A DNA stretch of 46,674 nucleotides from Terriglobia bacterium (GCA_003175985.1 PSRJ01000258.1:1-46674), one strand, 5' to 3'. Shown: positions 25,199-34,794, counted from the first letter of the stretch. Notes: generated from the letters alone by a model not told the origin. Numbers and translations are program-made.

Positions 25199-25651
25199 TT
25201 ATCCCGCTTTCGATCCGGACTTCTGTTCCCGCGCCGCCAGCGACGCCAGCTCATCGCAGCGATTGTTGTCAAAGTGAGAAGCGTGGCCTTTGGTCCAGGA
25301 CCAGGTGGTCTGGTGGCGTTCCGTCTGCTCTTCCAACGCCTGCCAGAGGTCCTTGTTGATAACCGGCGTTTTCGCGGCCGTCATCCAGCCGCGGCGCTTC
25401 CAGCCATGAATCCAGTTGGTGATCCCGTTCTTGAGGTACTCGGAATCGGTGATCACCTCCACTTCACATCTCTCCTTTAGAGCCCTCAGGCCTTCGATTG
25501 CGGCACGCAGTTCCATCCGGTTGTTTGTAGTGTGAGGTTCGGCCCCCCAAATCTCTTTCTTGTGCTCGTGGTAGCGCAGAACGCACGCCCAGCCGCCGGG
25601 ACCCGGATTGCCGAGGCAGGCGCCGTCAGTGATGAGGCGGACCTTCTTCAC
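25199..25651 (-). CDS. rnhA: Ribonuclease HI
   Basis: A 150-residue enzyme that degrades the RNA strand of RNA-DNA hybrids. Catalytic acidic residues are visible in order: D in ITDGACLGNPGPGG, E in NNRMELRAAIEG, D in VITDSEYLKNGI and D in RCDELA, with the conserved KGHASHFDNN loop. A longer frame extends upstream inside dus with no homology. The start is taken at GTG 25651, overlapping the dus stop by four bases (GTGA), giving the normal family length. It is coupled to dus. Confidence 0.94.
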   Translation of the reverse strand: MKKVRLITDGACLGNPGPGGWACVLRYHEHKKEIWGAEPHTTNNRMELRAAIEGLRALKERCEVEVITDSEYLKNGITNWIHGWKRRGWMTAAKTPVINKDLWQALEEQTERHQTTWSWTKGHASHFDNNRCDELASLAAREQKSGSKAG

Positions 25652-26658
25652 CCCGCGAAAGCCGGCTCCGCCTGGAAGAATTCGTCCACCAAATCGAGAA
25701 TGGCAGGCGCTTCGTGGGCATGATAAATCTGCGCGCGAAGCTGTGCGCCGTGCCGCACTCCGTGAGTGAAGTACGTTGCAAACTGTTTCATCTTGCCTAC
25801 CATGTCCTTTTCGTCGCGGTCCATCAGCATGGCGTAATACTGCCGCATCATTCGATAGCGATCGTTCTGGCTGGGATGGTCGTAGGAGCCCGTCGCCAGA
25901 TACTCTCCGATTTGGCGGAAGATCCATGGATTGGACGAGGCAGTGCGGCCGATCATGACGGCATCGCAGTTCGTTTCGCGCACCATGCGCACAGCATCTT
26001 CCGGCGTAACGATATCGCCATTACCGATTACCGGAATCTTAACGGCGGCTTTCACCTCGGCAATACGCGACCAATCGGCGTTCCCGCTGTAGCCCTGCTC
26101 GCGAGTGCGCGGGTGGAGCGCGATCGCCTGCAAACCGCAGTCTTCCGCCAATCTGGCCATGCGCACGGTGACCAGCTCGCTATCGTTCCAGCCGGCGCGG
26201 TACTTCATCGTAAAGGGAATCGTGATGGCCCTGCGCACTTCCCGCAGGATGTTTTCGACTAACGGCAGGTCGCGCAGCAATCCCGAGCCGCCGTTGCATT
26301 TCACCACTTTATTGACCGGACAGCCGAAATTGATGTCGAGGATATCGAATCCCAGGTCCTGGCAGACGCGGGCGGCATTAGCCATGATGGCCGGATCGGC
26401 TCCGAAGAGTTGCGCGGAAATGGGGTGCTCTTCCGGCTCAAACGCGAGATACTTCAGGGTTTTGGTCGGCTTACGGGACTTCAGCGCCGCGCTCACACCA
26501 TGAGAGCTGGTGAATTCGGTCATGATGAGCCCGCAACCGCCCAGACTGCGAATGAAGCGGCGGAAAACAGTGTCGGTCACGCCCGCCATCGGCGCCAGGA
26601 CGGTGGCAGGCCGAACGGTCACGGAACCGATGGAAAATGCGGCGGGAAAGGCGTGCAT
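25648..26658 (-). CDS. dusB: tRNA-dihydrouridine synthase (DusB-like)
   Basis: A 336-residue FMN enzyme reducing uridine in the tRNA D-loop. Landmarks: the FMN site APMAGVTDTVFRR, the catalytic Cys in NFGCPVNKV, MKYRAGWNDSE, ALHPRTREQGYSG, the phosphate-binding VIGNGDIVTPEDA, MIGRTASSNPW, and a C-terminal helical tRNA-binding domain. The pattern is closest to DusB. I use the ATG at 26658; a TTG two codons upstream (26664) is possible. No ribosome-binding site is evident. It forms a unit with rnhA. Confidence 0.93.
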   Translation of the reverse strand: MHAFPAAFSIGSVTVRPATVLAPMAGVTDTVFRRFIRSLGGCGLIMTEFTSSHGVSAALKSRKPTKTLKYLAFEPEEHPISAQLFGADPAIMANAARVCQDLGFDILDINFGCPVNKVVKCNGGSGLLRDLPLVENILREVRRAITIPFTMKYRAGWNDSELVTVRMARLAEDCGLQAIALHPRTREQGYSGNADWSRIAEVKAAVKIPVIGNGDIVTPEDAVRMVRETNCDAVMIGRTASSNPWIFRQIGEYLATGSYDHPSQNDRYRMMRQYYAMLMDRDEKDMVGKMKQFATYFTHGVRHGAQLRAQIYHAHEAPAILDLVDEFFQAEPAFAG

Positions 26659-26748
26659 GAGCAACTACTTATTGATTTTAACGGTTCGCGGCTGGAAACG
26701 AAAATGAGTTGCGCCGCGTCTGATGGGCTTGAGGAGAAGAACAGATCT

Positions 26749-27690
26749 ATGAAGCCCCTGCAGATTGCTCTTCTGGTGGTCGCCGGAGCCGTCGGCGGCG
26801 CTATCGTGATGAAGGTGACCCAGCGGCCTCAAACGGTCGCTCCCGCGCCTGTGGTGGCGCAGGCTCCCACGCCGGCGACCCCTGAGCCCCAGGCGCAGCC
26901 GATCCCGCAGGCGCCGCCTATTGAGCCGGAGGCGAAGCCCGCACCGTTCCCGGAGCGGACCTCCACACCGAAGCCTAAGCCAGTGCACCGTGCACCCGCT
27001 CCCGCGAAGACATCGGAGCCGGCGGTAGTGGCGCAGAACAGCTCTTCGATTTCTGTGACCACGACAACTCCGGCGCCGCAGCCGGCCCCGCAACCAGTTC
27101 CCGAACCCGCACCACCCGCGCCCCGCGAACCGGAGAACGTGACTCCGCCTCCTCCGCCGCCACCGCGTCAGGTTACGCTGAACGCCGGTATGCTCCTGCC
27201 GGTGCGCCTGATCGATGGACTAACCTCCGAGCGGAACAATCCCGGCGACACCTTCAATGGCACCCTCGATCAACCGCTGGTGATTGAGGGGCTGGTGATT
27301 GCCGAGAGGGGCGCACGGGTGGAAGGGCGCGTAGTCTCCGCCGATCGGGGAGGGAAAGTCTCCGGACTGGCGGCGTTGTCGGTGGAATTGACACGCATTC
27401 ACCTCTCCGATGGCCAGACGATTTCCGTACGCACCGATAGTTTCCAACGCCAGGCCGAGCAGACGCACAAAACGGATGCCGCCAAGATCGGCGGCGGCGC
27501 TGCGCTCGGCGCCATCATCGGCGCCATTGCCGGCGGCGGTAAGGGCGCGGCAATTGGGGCGGCGGCCGGCGGAGGCGCCGGCGCGGGCGATGTGCTACTG
27601 ACGCGCGGCAAAGCGGCCACGCTGCCTTCGGAAACCCGCATCAACTTCCGCTTGAGCGCGCCGGTTACGGTTACCGAGCGGCGCGCTTAG
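26749..27690 (+). CDS. Pro-rich membrane-anchored protein with a Gly-zipper segment
   Basis: A 313-residue protein starting at ATG 26749 (the frame is open from 26410 across dus, without signal). A transmembrane anchor (about residues 5-22, LLVVAGAVGGAIV) is followed by a Pro/Ala-rich linker (about 25-145) likely to span the periplasm. The C-terminal part resembles the TrbI/VirB10-like beta barrel: AGMLLPVRLIDGLTS, DTFNGTLDQPLVIEG, AERGARVEGRVVSADRGGKVSG. It ends with a Gly/Ala zipper (GGGAALGAIIGAIAGGGKGAAIGAAAGG) and a final beta segment. It may be an outer-membrane- or wall-associated spanning protein; family not assigned. Confidence 0.78.
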   Translation: MKPLQIALLVVAGAVGGAIVMKVTQRPQTVAPAPVVAQAPTPATPEPQAQPIPQAPPIEPEAKPAPFPERTSTPKPKPVHRAPAPAKTSEPAVVAQNSSSISVTTTTPAPQPAPQPVPEPAPPAPREPENVTPPPPPPPRQVTLNAGMLLPVRLIDGLTSERNNPGDTFNGTLDQPLVIEGLVIAERGARVEGRVVSADRGGKVSGLAALSVELTRIHLSDGQTISVRTDSFQRQAEQTHKTDAAKIGGGAALGAIIGAIAGGGKGAAIGAAAGGGAGAGDVLLTRGKAATLPSETRINFRLSAPVTVTERRA

Positions 27691-27727
27691 TATATCGTCT
27701 CGGAAATTCAGTCTTGTGGCTGTGGAG

Positions 27728-27784
27728 ACCACTCCCTTACGGTCGTGGCTCGGAGCGGAGCCGCGCGCGTAAGCAAGCGGTTTT
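27728..27784. repeat. Dispersed palindromic (REP-like) intergenic element
   Basis: CTTACG (27736-27741) pairs with CGTAAG (27768-27773), an eight-pair inner stem joins 27744-27751 with 27758-27765 (one G-U), the loop is GGAGCG, and AAGCGGTTTT follows. Its translation reads PLPYGRGSE, a string I associate with spurious ORFs over intergenic repeats in Acidobacteria (recollection, not checked). The TTTT at 27781 lets it act as a terminator before tyrS. Confidence 0.6.
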
Positions 27785-27867
27785 CGGATACGCAGCGATA
27801 GTAGCGCTTCGTTTCACGGCACGCTGGAGCCCGCGCCGGCTCCCCATGCTAAGTTGGTGGTTACCCC

Positions 27868-29067
27868 GTGACCATCGACGAGCAACTCAACTATTTGCGC
27901 AAGGGCATGGCGGAGATCATACCGGAGGAGGATCTCCGCGAGCGCCTGACCGAGGCAGCCAAGGCCAATCGCCCTCTACGTGTAAAAGCCGGATTCGATG
28001 CCACAGCACCAGACCTGCATCTGGGCCACACGGTTCTGCTTCGGAAAATGAAGCACTTCCAGGATCTAGGGCACACGGTCATCTTTCTGATTGGCGACAC
28101 CACGGCGATGATCGGGGACCCGACCGGGCGCAATGTCACGCGGCCGCCGATGACGCGAGAAGCCATCGAGGAGAATGCCGAAACCTACCGGGCGCAGGTG
28201 TTCAAGATTCTCGATCCCGAGAAGACCGAAATCCGCGAGAACAGCGAGTGGCTGGCCAAGCTGCATTTTGAAGATGTGGTCCGGCTTTGTTCGAAATACA
28301 CCGTGGCGCGGCTCCTGGAGAGAGACGATTTCTCGAAGCGCTATAAAGGCGGTATTCCGATTTCCATTCACGAGTTGCTGTATCCGCTGGCTCAAGCGTA
28401 CGATTCGGTTGCGCTCCGCTGTGACGTGGAAATGGGCGGCACCGACCAGAGATTCAATCTTCTGGTCGGGCGCGAAATCCAGAGAGACTTCGGCCAGCCG
28501 CCACAGATTGTGGCCACAACTCCCATTCTCGAGGGCTTGGATGGTGTAAACAAGATGTCCAAATCTCTCGGAAATTACATCGGGATCACCGAGCCGTCCG
28601 AAGTGATGTTCCGGAAGGTAATGCAGATCAGCGATGAACTGATGTGGCGCTACTACGAACTGCTCACCGATAAGAGCCTCGCGGAAATCAGTGAAATCCG
28701 GCGAACGATGCATCCCATGGAGGCGAAGATCGCGCTGGGCAAACTCATCGTTACGGATTTTCATTCGGCCGCGGAAGCCGAGTGCGCGGCGGAGACTTTC
28801 AACCGCGTAGTGCGCAGAGGTGAGATTCCCGAAGATATTCCTACAGTGGCCCTCCCGGAAGGAGTACGAGTCGCGAACGGGATCCGGCTGGACAAGCTCC
28901 TGACCAAAGTTGGGCTGGCGGAATCGGTAAGCGATGCGGTGCGCAAGATCAAGGCGGGAGCTGTGGAAATCGGCGGCCAGAAGCTGCGCGATCTGGTCGT
29001 AGCGAATGCCGGACCGGAGCTGCTGATCCAGGTGGGGAAGAACTGGCGCAGGGTCTCGATCCAGTGA
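27868..29067 (+). CDS. tyrS: Tyrosyl-tRNA synthetase
   Basis: A 399-residue class I aminoacyl-tRNA synthetase charging tRNA-Tyr. The HIGH signature is HLGHT (residues 51-55), followed by [15 protein letters not shown]. The KMSKS signature is [11 protein letters not shown] (about residue 230), and an S4 RNA-binding domain ends the protein ([15 protein letters not shown] to [10 protein letters not shown]). HLGHT and the length place it with the TyrS2/TyrZ-type bacterial enzymes rather than the E. coli type (inference). The start is GTG 27868. folP overlaps the stop by four bases (GTGA). Confidence 0.95.
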   Translation: MTIDEQLNYLRKGMAEIIPEEDLRERLTEAAKANRPLRVKAGFDATAPDLHLGHTVLLRKMKHFQDLGHTVIFLIGDTTAMIGDPTGRNVTRPPMTREAIEENAETYRAQVFKILDPEKTEIRENSEWLAKLHFEDVVRLCSKYTVARLLERDDFSKRYKGGIPISIHELLYPLAQAYDSVALRCDVEMGGTDQRFNLLVGREIQRDFGQPPQIVATTPILEGLDGVNKMSKSLGNYIGITEPSEVMFRKVMQISDELMWRYYELLTDKSLAEISEIRRTMHPMEAKIALGKLIVTDFHSAAEAECAAETFNRVVRRGEIPEDIPTVALPEGVRVANGIRLDKLLTKVGLAESVSDAVRKIKAGAVEIGGQKLRDLVVANAGPELLIQVGKNWRRVSIQ

Positions 29068-29915
29068 GAAAGCTGTTCTACTGGAAGCTCCGACAGCGGG
29101 AAATCCAACTGGGTGAACGGACCGTCCTCATGGGCGTATTGAATCTCACGCCCGATTCCTTTTCCGATGGCGGCAAGTATTCCGACCCGGATCGCGCCTT
29201 CGCGCGGGCCCTGGAACTGGAGGAGCAAGGGGCCGACATTCTGGATGTGGGCGCGGAATCCACCAAGCCGGGTTCAACACGCGTTTCAGCGGCGGAGGAA
29301 ATGCGGCGTCTGATTCCCGTGCTCAAGAGGCTGAAAGACAGGCTCACAATTCCGGTTTCCGTGGACACATATAAGGCGGAAATTGCAGAGCGCGCGTTGG
29401 ATCTGGGAGTGGAGATTATCAACGATCCCTCAGGACTGACGTTTGAACCGCAACTGGCGCGCATGGTGTCCAATCACAATGCCGGGCTGGTGCTGAATCA
29501 CATGCGAGGGCGGCCGGAGACGTGGTCCAAACTGGGTCCGATGCCGGATCCCATGGCCGCGATTACGCGCGATCTGGACGCAGCCGTCAGCCGCACACGG
29601 CACGTAGGAATCGACCGGACGCGATTGGTGATCGATCCCGGAATCGGATTCGGAAAGCGGAAGGAGCAGAATGCCCTCATCCTGGGCAGGCTGGGACAAT
29701 TGGCGGCTCTCGATCTTCCCATCATGGTAGGACCGTCGCGGAAGTCTTTTCTGACGCATCCCACCGCGGAAGAGACGCGCTTTGCGACAGCGGCAGCGGT
29801 GGCGGCGTGTGTGCTTGGCGGGGCGCACCTGATCCGTGTACACGACGTGATCGAGATGCGGGCCGCAGCCGATGTCGCGGACGAGATTTTGCGGGCGACG
29901 AGCGCCGAGGCTTGA
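29064..29915 (+). CDS. folP: Dihydropteroate synthase
   Basis: A 283-residue enzyme joining p-aminobenzoate and dihydropterin pyrophosphate in folate synthesis; it is the sulfonamide target. Signatures: [14 protein letters not shown] near the N-terminus, [35 protein letters not shown], and [13 protein letters not shown]. The C-terminal [15 protein letters not shown] is typical. The start is GTG 29064, translationally coupled to tyrS. Confidence 0.96.
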   Translation: MRKLFYWKLRQREIQLGERTVLMGVLNLTPDSFSDGGKYSDPDRAFARALELEEQGADILDVGAESTKPGSTRVSAAEEMRRLIPVLKRLKDRLTIPVSVDTYKAEIAERALDLGVEIINDPSGLTFEPQLARMVSNHNAGLVLNHMRGRPETWSKLGPMPDPMAAITRDLDAAVSRTRHVGIDRTRLVIDPGIGFGKRKEQNALILGRLGQLAALDLPIMVGPSRKSFLTHPTAEETRFATAAAVAACVLGGAHLIRVHDVIEMRAAADVADEILRATSAEA

Positions 29916-29926
29916 GCTTCGCGCGT

Positions 29927-30379
29927 TTACTTGCCGAATTCAGCCTCGAAGGCGGCGATCTTACCCAGACGGCGGCAGTGACGCTCAGCGCCCGAAAAAC
30001 GGGCATTCAGATAGGTGCGTACCAGGTCGACAGCGAGTTCGGGTCCGATCACGCGTGCTCCCAGGCACAATACGTTCACGTCGTCGTCTTCCACGCTCTG
30101 GTGAGCGGAAAAGACGTCGTGGCACGTGGCGGCCCGGATGCCACGGAACTTGTTCGCCGCCACGCATGCGCCCGCTCCACTTCCGCACAGCAGCACGGCC
30201 CGATCGGCGCGACCCGCGAGTACGGCTTCCGCCACAGCGCGGGCGTAGTCGGGATAATCCACCGCATCGGCGGAATGCGTTCCCAGGTCGGTGACCTGGT
30301 GACCGGATTTGCGCAAATCCTCAATCACACGAGCCTTCAACGGGAATCCGCCGTGATCGCTTGCCACCGCCACGTTCAT
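29927..30379 (-). CDS. rpiB: Ribose-5-phosphate isomerase B
   Basis: A 150-residue enzyme of the RpiB/LacAB family that interconverts ribose 5-phosphate and ribulose 5-phosphate. It has the N-terminal ASDHGGFPLK phosphate site, the DYPDYA segment, the active-site CGSGAGACVAANKFRGIRAA and ARVIGPELA. Length matches the family. It converges on folP (11-base gap). On the minus strand TATGAT ends eight bases before the ATG. Confidence 0.95.
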   Translation of the reverse strand: MNVAVASDHGGFPLKARVIEDLRKSGHQVTDLGTHSADAVDYPDYARAVAEAVLAGRADRAVLLCGSGAGACVAANKFRGIRAATCHDVFSAHQSVEDDDVNVLCLGARVIGPELAVDLVRTYLNARFSGAERHCRRLGKIAAFEAEFGK

Positions 30380-30387
30380 CGAACTAC

Positions 30388-30393
30388 ATCATA
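30388..30393 (-). promoter_or_regulatory. -10-like hexamer close to the rpiB start
   Basis: TATGAT on the minus strand matches five of six consensus bases and ends eight bases before the rpiB ATG, implying a leader of only one or two bases. No good -35 is visible. Confidence 0.4.
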
Positions 30394-30441
30394 TCGCGGC
30401 CCACGTTGCGAATCTTCCCGAGAAATGATAGGTAGTCAAGA

Positions 30442-32322
30442 GTGTGCTTGCATTGGGTTTGGTTGGCGATAAGTGGCTTGCTCTGGCAGCCGCTAAAGGC
30501 AGCGCAGCCGGCGATTATCGAGGACCGGACGCACCCTAGCCAGGTCTTTAACGAGATAAGAGCCTACCGGATCTTCCTGCCGCCTGCATATCCCACGGCC
30601 ACGAAGCGCTATCCGGTGATTTATTGGTTTCACGGATATGGCGAAGGATCGAGCCAGTCGGCCAACGGACGTAACTACGATGAAGGCGGATATGGAGGGG
30701 ATACGATCGCCGGCTACGTTACCGCTCACGACGTCATCGTAGTGAAACCGGACGGCTACAATCCGCGTACGCCCGGCGAGAAGTACCTGCGGCCCTTCAA
30801 CGTTGGGCCCGTAGAGACCAGCCGCCAGTTCCCGTTGTATTTTCCGGAGCTCGTGGAATACATCGACAAGAGTTATCGAACCATTGCAGACCGGCAGCAC
30901 CGGGCCGCGACGGGTTATTCGAACGGCGGATTCATGGCGTTCTGGATTGCGGGCAAATATCCGGATCTGGTTTCCAGCGCTTCGAGTTTCATGGGGTCTC
31001 CTGAATTCTTCGCCGGGTCGCAGGGCTTCGATGTGGAATACTGCCTGGAGGATCTGTACGCCAATTACGAAGACGTAAGCACGCGGCTGGTGACGGGCGC
31101 GCGCGACTTCATTCAGTTCTATCACCGCCGGCTGAATGCGATATGGAGCCAGGTGCTTCCCCACCATGAAACGCAAGATTTCGATGCCGATCACGGCACT
31201 CCTGGAATTGCCCAGACGTTCGACTTCCACTTGCGGTCGTTTGCGAACCCCCGGCAGCGCGCGGCGGCCTTCAGCCATACCGATCTCTATCCGAACTTCA
31301 CGATCTGGGGCTGGTCGGTGACGTCGGACCGGCGCCGCCCCGGATTCACGATACTGGAAAACGCATCTGCCACGGGATTTCGATCCGCAGTGCGCGAGTG
31401 GGTACCCAACGGAGCGGCTATTCCGGGCGTCAAGTTACTTATCGAGTCGCCTGCGATTTACACGCCCGGACGCGCGCTGACTGTGAGTTATATACGGTTA
31501 CGCGATGGAAAGTTTCGCACAACCGTGCAGAAGGCCGATCCGCAAGGGCGTTTGAATTTCGATCTCGATGGGGATGCGTACGAAGTCGGCGTGTCGAATG
31601 GACCTCTGCTGTCAGTGACGGGTTACGAGATTGCTGATGCCGCTTGGGCCACGGCCGGCGAGCCCGTCAAGCTGCGGATCCGGTTTTGGAATAAGGGTGG
31701 GGCGCGGTCCGCCACCTCGCTCATTCAATGGAAGAGCGCCACTCCGGACGTGAAACTGGACCCGGTAAGCAGCCGTCTTTTCGCACTGGGCCCAGGAGAG
31801 TCGGCGACTCTTCCGGTAACCCTCAGTGCGCGGGATCCTGCGCAAAGGATCGTCCGCATCATGGCGGTCGAAGGCGCTAATTCTCTGCCGGTTGATGTAT
31901 CACTCTTCCCGCCCGCGGAGCCAACGAAGGAATTCGAGATCGCCGACGGCCGGAGTGTGAAGGTTTATCTACACGCCGTGGAAACTTCCGACATGCTGCT
32001 TGGCGACGGCAATGGCGACGGCCATGCCGCGCCCGGCGAGACCTTCGCAATCCTGTTAAGGGAAGCTCCGGAGTCTCCGCTGCGGCCCGCGGAGCTATTC
32101 ACCAACGATAGCTGTGTGGATAACGCTATCCATATCTCAGATTCGTGGGCGGATTACGACCACGTGGGGGCGTCCGCCAAATACTCTTTGCCCGTCATAC
32201 GGCCGGAGTGCGAGCCGGGCCATGTAATCTCGCTGCTTGCCCGCGTGCTGATTCCGAACACGCCCAACCATACATACAGGTACCGGGCTATCTCGTTACC
32301 GGTGTGGTACCGCCGCGACTAA
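30442..32322 (+). CDS. Exported esterase (alpha/beta hydrolase) with C-terminal domains
   Basis: A 626-residue protein starting at GTG 30442, with a signal peptide (WLAISGLLWQPLKAA). The N-terminal half is an esterase-D-like alpha/beta hydrolase: YPVIYWFHGYGEG with the oxyanion region and GYSNGGF with the nucleophile (about S158). An acidic residue and a His (PHHETQDFDADHG, about 235-250) probably complete the site. The C-terminal half (about 330-620) is beta-rich and contains GDGNGDGHAAPGE, a calcium-binding-type loop. The substrate may be a carbohydrate ester, but this is inference. Confidence 0.8.
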   Translation: MCLHWVWLAISGLLWQPLKAAQPAIIEDRTHPSQVFNEIRAYRIFLPPAYPTATKRYPVIYWFHGYGEGSSQSANGRNYDEGGYGGDTIAGYVTAHDVIVVKPDGYNPRTPGEKYLRPFNVGPVETSRQFPLYFPELVEYIDKSYRTIADRQHRAATGYSNGGFMAFWIAGKYPDLVSSASSFMGSPEFFAGSQGFDVEYCLEDLYANYEDVSTRLVTGARDFIQFYHRRLNAIWSQVLPHHETQDFDADHGTPGIAQTFDFHLRSFANPRQRAAAFSHTDLYPNFTIWGWSVTSDRRRPGFTILENASATGFRSAVREWVPNGAAIPGVKLLIESPAIYTPGRALTVSYIRLRDGKFRTTVQKADPQGRLNFDLDGDAYEVGVSNGPLLSVTGYEIADAAWATAGEPVKLRIRFWNKGGARSATSLIQWKSATPDVKLDPVSSRLFALGPGESATLPVTLSARDPAQRIVRIMAVEGANSLPVDVSLFPPAEPTKEFEIADGRSVKVYLHAVETSDMLLGDGNGDGHAAPGETFAILLREAPESPLRPAELFTNDSCVDNAIHISDSWADYDHVGASAKYSLPVIRPECEPGHVISLLARVLIPNTPNHTYRYRAISLPVWYRRD

Positions 32323-32356
32323 ACTTTTCCGCCACAACTGCCGATTCTGGTTATGG

Positions 32357-32644
32357 ATGGAACAAGGCGACGACTTAGTTCTGCTCGAATTGATGCTCAA
32401 CCGGTTCAAGCGGCTCCTAGCTGAGCTGCAACGGGGAGAGATCAGTCGGAACGATTTTCACCCGTGGGAGATCGAGATCCTCTTGGATATCGAAGCGTGT
32501 GAACTGGACCGGCGGCACCGGACCGAAATACTCCGCCAATATCAGCGGGCAGTGGAGCGTCAATTGGAGGCAGGCCCCGGCCCGCCGATGAAGCTTTCGG
32601 AATACCTGGTCCTCCGCAGCCGCAAAGGACAGAATTCTACTTGA
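32357..32644 (+). CDS. Small helical protein of unknown function
   Basis: A 95-residue, charged, predicted all-helical protein (VLLELMLNRFKRLLAELQRGEISRNDFHPW and the helix after it; given here only in outline). It has no signal peptide and no recognised domain. WEIEILLDIEACEL is acidic, while RRHRTEILRQYQRAVERQ is basic, suggesting a dimer or a partner-binding adaptor. Its end overlaps the purN stop tail to tail by eight bases. Confidence 0.65.
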   Translation: MEQGDDLVLLELMLNRFKRLLAELQRGEISRNDFHPWEIEILLDIEACELDRRHRTEILRQYQRAVERQLEAGPGPPMKLSEYLVLRSRKGQNST

Positions 32645-33236
32645 GCATTACGCGGCGGCCCTCAATCCGATACTGTCCTCGCAAGACAATTCGAATGGCT
32701 TCCGAATAAATACGGTGTTCTTCCTTGAGGATCCGGCCGGAAAGAGTCTCTACCGTATCGTCATCATAGACGGGAACGGCTGCCTGTAACAGAACGGGAC
32801 CAGCGTCCAGATATTCATCGACAAAGTGGACAGTGCATCCGCTAATTTTCACCCCATATTCCAGTGCCTGATGCTGCGCATCCAACCCCGGAAACGCCGG
32901 CAGAAGCGAGGGGTGGATATTCAGAATACGATTGGCGAATTCGCGAACAAAGCCGGCGCTCAGCAAACGCATATAGCCGGCCAAACAGACTAGATCCACG
33001 CCATTCTGGTGCAATTCATGAAGCAGAAAGCGGTCATAGACTTCGCGATCCAGGCCTTTCGCTGGAATCGAAACCGCCGGAATGCCCCGTTCCCGGGCTA
33101 GTGCCAGCCCGCGGGCTTCCGGACGATTGCTGATGACCACCGCGATGGATGCTTCCAAGTAACCATCAGCGACACGATCCGCGATCGCCTCGAAATTGGA
33201 TCCCCGTCCGGAAAGCAGAATCCCCAAACGTTTCAT
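32637..33236 (-). CDS. purN: Phosphoribosylglycinamide formyltransferase
   Basis: A 199-residue enzyme adding the formyl group of 10-formyl-THF to GAR in purine synthesis. It has LGILLSGRGSNFEAI at the start, the active-site LNIHPSLLPAFPGLDAQHQAL with catalytic Asn and His, and GCTVHFVDEYLDAGPVL with the catalytic Asp. The longer frame upstream lies inside purM. ATG 33236 overlaps the purM stop by four bases (ATGA), so the two consecutive purine steps are coupled. Confidence 0.95.
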   Translation of the reverse strand: MKRLGILLSGRGSNFEAIADRVADGYLEASIAVVISNRPEARGLALARERGIPAVSIPAKGLDREVYDRFLLHELHQNGVDLVCLAGYMRLLSAGFVREFANRILNIHPSLLPAFPGLDAQHQALEYGVKISGCTVHFVDEYLDAGPVLLQAAVPVYDDDTVETLSGRILKEEHRIYSEAIRIVLRGQYRIEGRRVMLK

Positions 33237-34276
33237 CGATACTCCAGGCGAGGCCCTCCGCGACGCCAAGAGACCACGGTGCCAATCCGGAAGGCGGGCT
33301 CGCGCAGCCGTCTCAGCAGGCTTTCGGCCTTGCTGAGATGACGCGCGGAGATCGCCAAGATCATTCCCACGCCCAAGTTGAATGTGCGGCGGAAATCGTC
33401 TTCGGGGATATTACCGATATGACGCAATACTTCAAACAGAGGGGGTATTTTCCACGCGTTTGTGTCTATCACTACGCCGAGATCCTTGGGCAGCATACGG
33501 GGTGTGTTGTCGGTAATGCCACCGCCGGTGATATGGGCTGCACCATTGAGAAGCCCGGCTTCCAGCAAACGCCGGATTGGCTTGAGATAGCTGCGGTGTA
33601 CTGCAAGGAGCGCGTCATCCAGCCGCGCGCCAACCTCCGGAAGCACCGTCTTCGGGCCGTATCCGGCACGGTCGAACAGGAGGCGACGCGCCAGCGAGTA
33701 ACCATTGGTATGCAGGCCGGACGAGGGCAGAGCGAGTAAGACGTCACCGGCGCGGACACGCTTCCCTGTAAGTAGTTGTGATCGTTCGGCGACGCCCACG
33801 ATGAAGCCTGCGAGATCATACTCTCCGTTCGAGTACATTCCCGGCATTTCCGCGGTCTCTCCGCCGATGAGGGCGCAACCGTTTTGCCGGCATCCCCGGG
33901 CAATGCCGGAGACCACCTCGGCGGCTACAGTGGCATTTAGCTTACCTACGGCGAAGTAGTCCAGAAAAAAAAGGGGCGCCGCGCCTTGGACCGCAATATC
34001 GTTGACACAATGATTGACCAGGTCCTCACCCACGGTTGAGTGACGACCCGTGAGGAAAGCAATTTTCAGCTTTGTGCCCACTCCATCAGCCGAACTTACG
34101 AGCACGGGCTTATGCCAGCGCTGAAGCTGAAAAGCAGCGCCAAAAGTGCCGATATCTGTAAGCACGCCACGTGTAAATGTCTGCCGGGCTAGCTTCTTGA
34201 TGGAAGACACCGCGCGATCGGCTTCATCGATATCGACACCCGCATCGCGGTAACGGATTGGCAGTCGAGAGGACAA
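33233..34276 (-). CDS. purM: Phosphoribosylformylglycinamidine cyclo-ligase
   Basis: A 347-residue AIR synthetase that closes the imidazole ring of purines with ATP. Family marks: YRDAGVDIDEADRAV, SADGVGTKLKIAF, HCVNDIAVQGAAPLFFLDY, GGETAEMPGMY, and LPSSGLHTNGYSL. The likely start is TTG 34276, since no ATG or GTG fits. TATACT on the same strand ends five bases before it and there is no ribosome site, consistent with a leaderless message. It heads the purM-purN unit. Confidence 0.95.
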   Translation of the reverse strand: MSSRLPIRYRDAGVDIDEADRAVSSIKKLARQTFTRGVLTDIGTFGAAFQLQRWHKPVLVSSADGVGTKLKIAFLTGRHSTVGEDLVNHCVNDIAVQGAAPLFFLDYFAVGKLNATVAAEVVSGIARGCRQNGCALIGGETAEMPGMYSNGEYDLAGFIVGVAERSQLLTGKRVRAGDVLLALPSSGLHTNGYSLARRLLFDRAGYGPKTVLPEVGARLDDALLAVHRSYLKPIRRLLEAGLLNGAAHITGGGITDNTPRMLPKDLGVVIDTNAWKIPPLFEVLRHIGNIPEDDFRRTFNLGVGMILAISARHLSKAESLLRRLREPAFRIGTVVSWRRGGPRLEYR

Positions 34277-34281
34277 ATATC

Positions 34282-34287
34282 AGTATA
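34282..34287 (-). promoter_or_regulatory. -10 element immediately upstream of purM
   Basis: TATACT (minus strand) ends five bases before the proposed TTG start of purM, so transcription could begin at the start codon itself. No clear -35. Confidence 0.4.
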
Positions 34288-34335
34288 CCGGTGAACGAGA
34301 TCGGAAGCGCCCGGAACGGGCCGCTCGCAAGCGAC

Positions 34336-34794
34336 TTACTGCGGTCTGCTGCGATCCGCCGAATCGATCAGGATCGTGACGGGCCCATCGTTAACCAGAT
34401 GGACTTTCATGGAAGCTTGAAAGACTCCGGTTGCGACGTGCACAGGTTTGGCTCGAGCGGCGTCCACGAAATAGCTATAAAGGGCCAGTGCGCGTTCCGG
34501 CGGCGCAGCGGCATCGAAGCTCGGCCGTCTTCCTTTACGGCAATCTGCGTATAGAGTGAATTGTGAGATGAGCAGCAGCGAACCACCGGCTTCCAGAACG
34601 CTCCGGTTCATTTTGCCGTTCTCATCCGGGAAGATACGGAGGGTGAGAAGCTTGTCCAAAAGATAGTTTGCATCTTGTTCCGTATCGAGCTTGCCTACTC
34701 CTATAAGAACGACAAGACCGGCATCGATACTCCCGGTACGAGTCTCATCAACAGTGACATAAGCTTCGCTTACACGTTGGATGACTAGTCTCAT
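34336..34794 (-). CDS. dtd: D-aminoacyl-tRNA deacylase
   Basis: A 152-residue proofreading enzyme that removes D-amino acids, and glycine from mischarged tRNA-Ala in characterised members. Signatures are MRLVIQRV at the start, the active-site [16 protein letters not shown], and the cis-Pro motif in [11 protein letters not shown]. It is 60 bases upstream of purM on the same strand, possibly in the same transcript, though purM has its own promoter-like element. It diverges from the small protein at 34876. Confidence 0.95.
   Translation of the reverse strand: MRLVIQRVSEAYVTVDETRTGSIDAGLVVLIGVGKLDTEQDANYLLDKLLTLRIFPDENGKMNRSVLEAGGSLLLISQFTLYADCRKGRRPSFDAAAPPERALALYSYFVDAARAKPVHVATGVFQASMKVHLVNDGPVTILIDSADRSRPQ

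Noticed and set aside
30076-30324. Short frames antisense or out of frame to rpiB
   Set aside because: Inside a clear RpiB gene; composition is typical of shadows.
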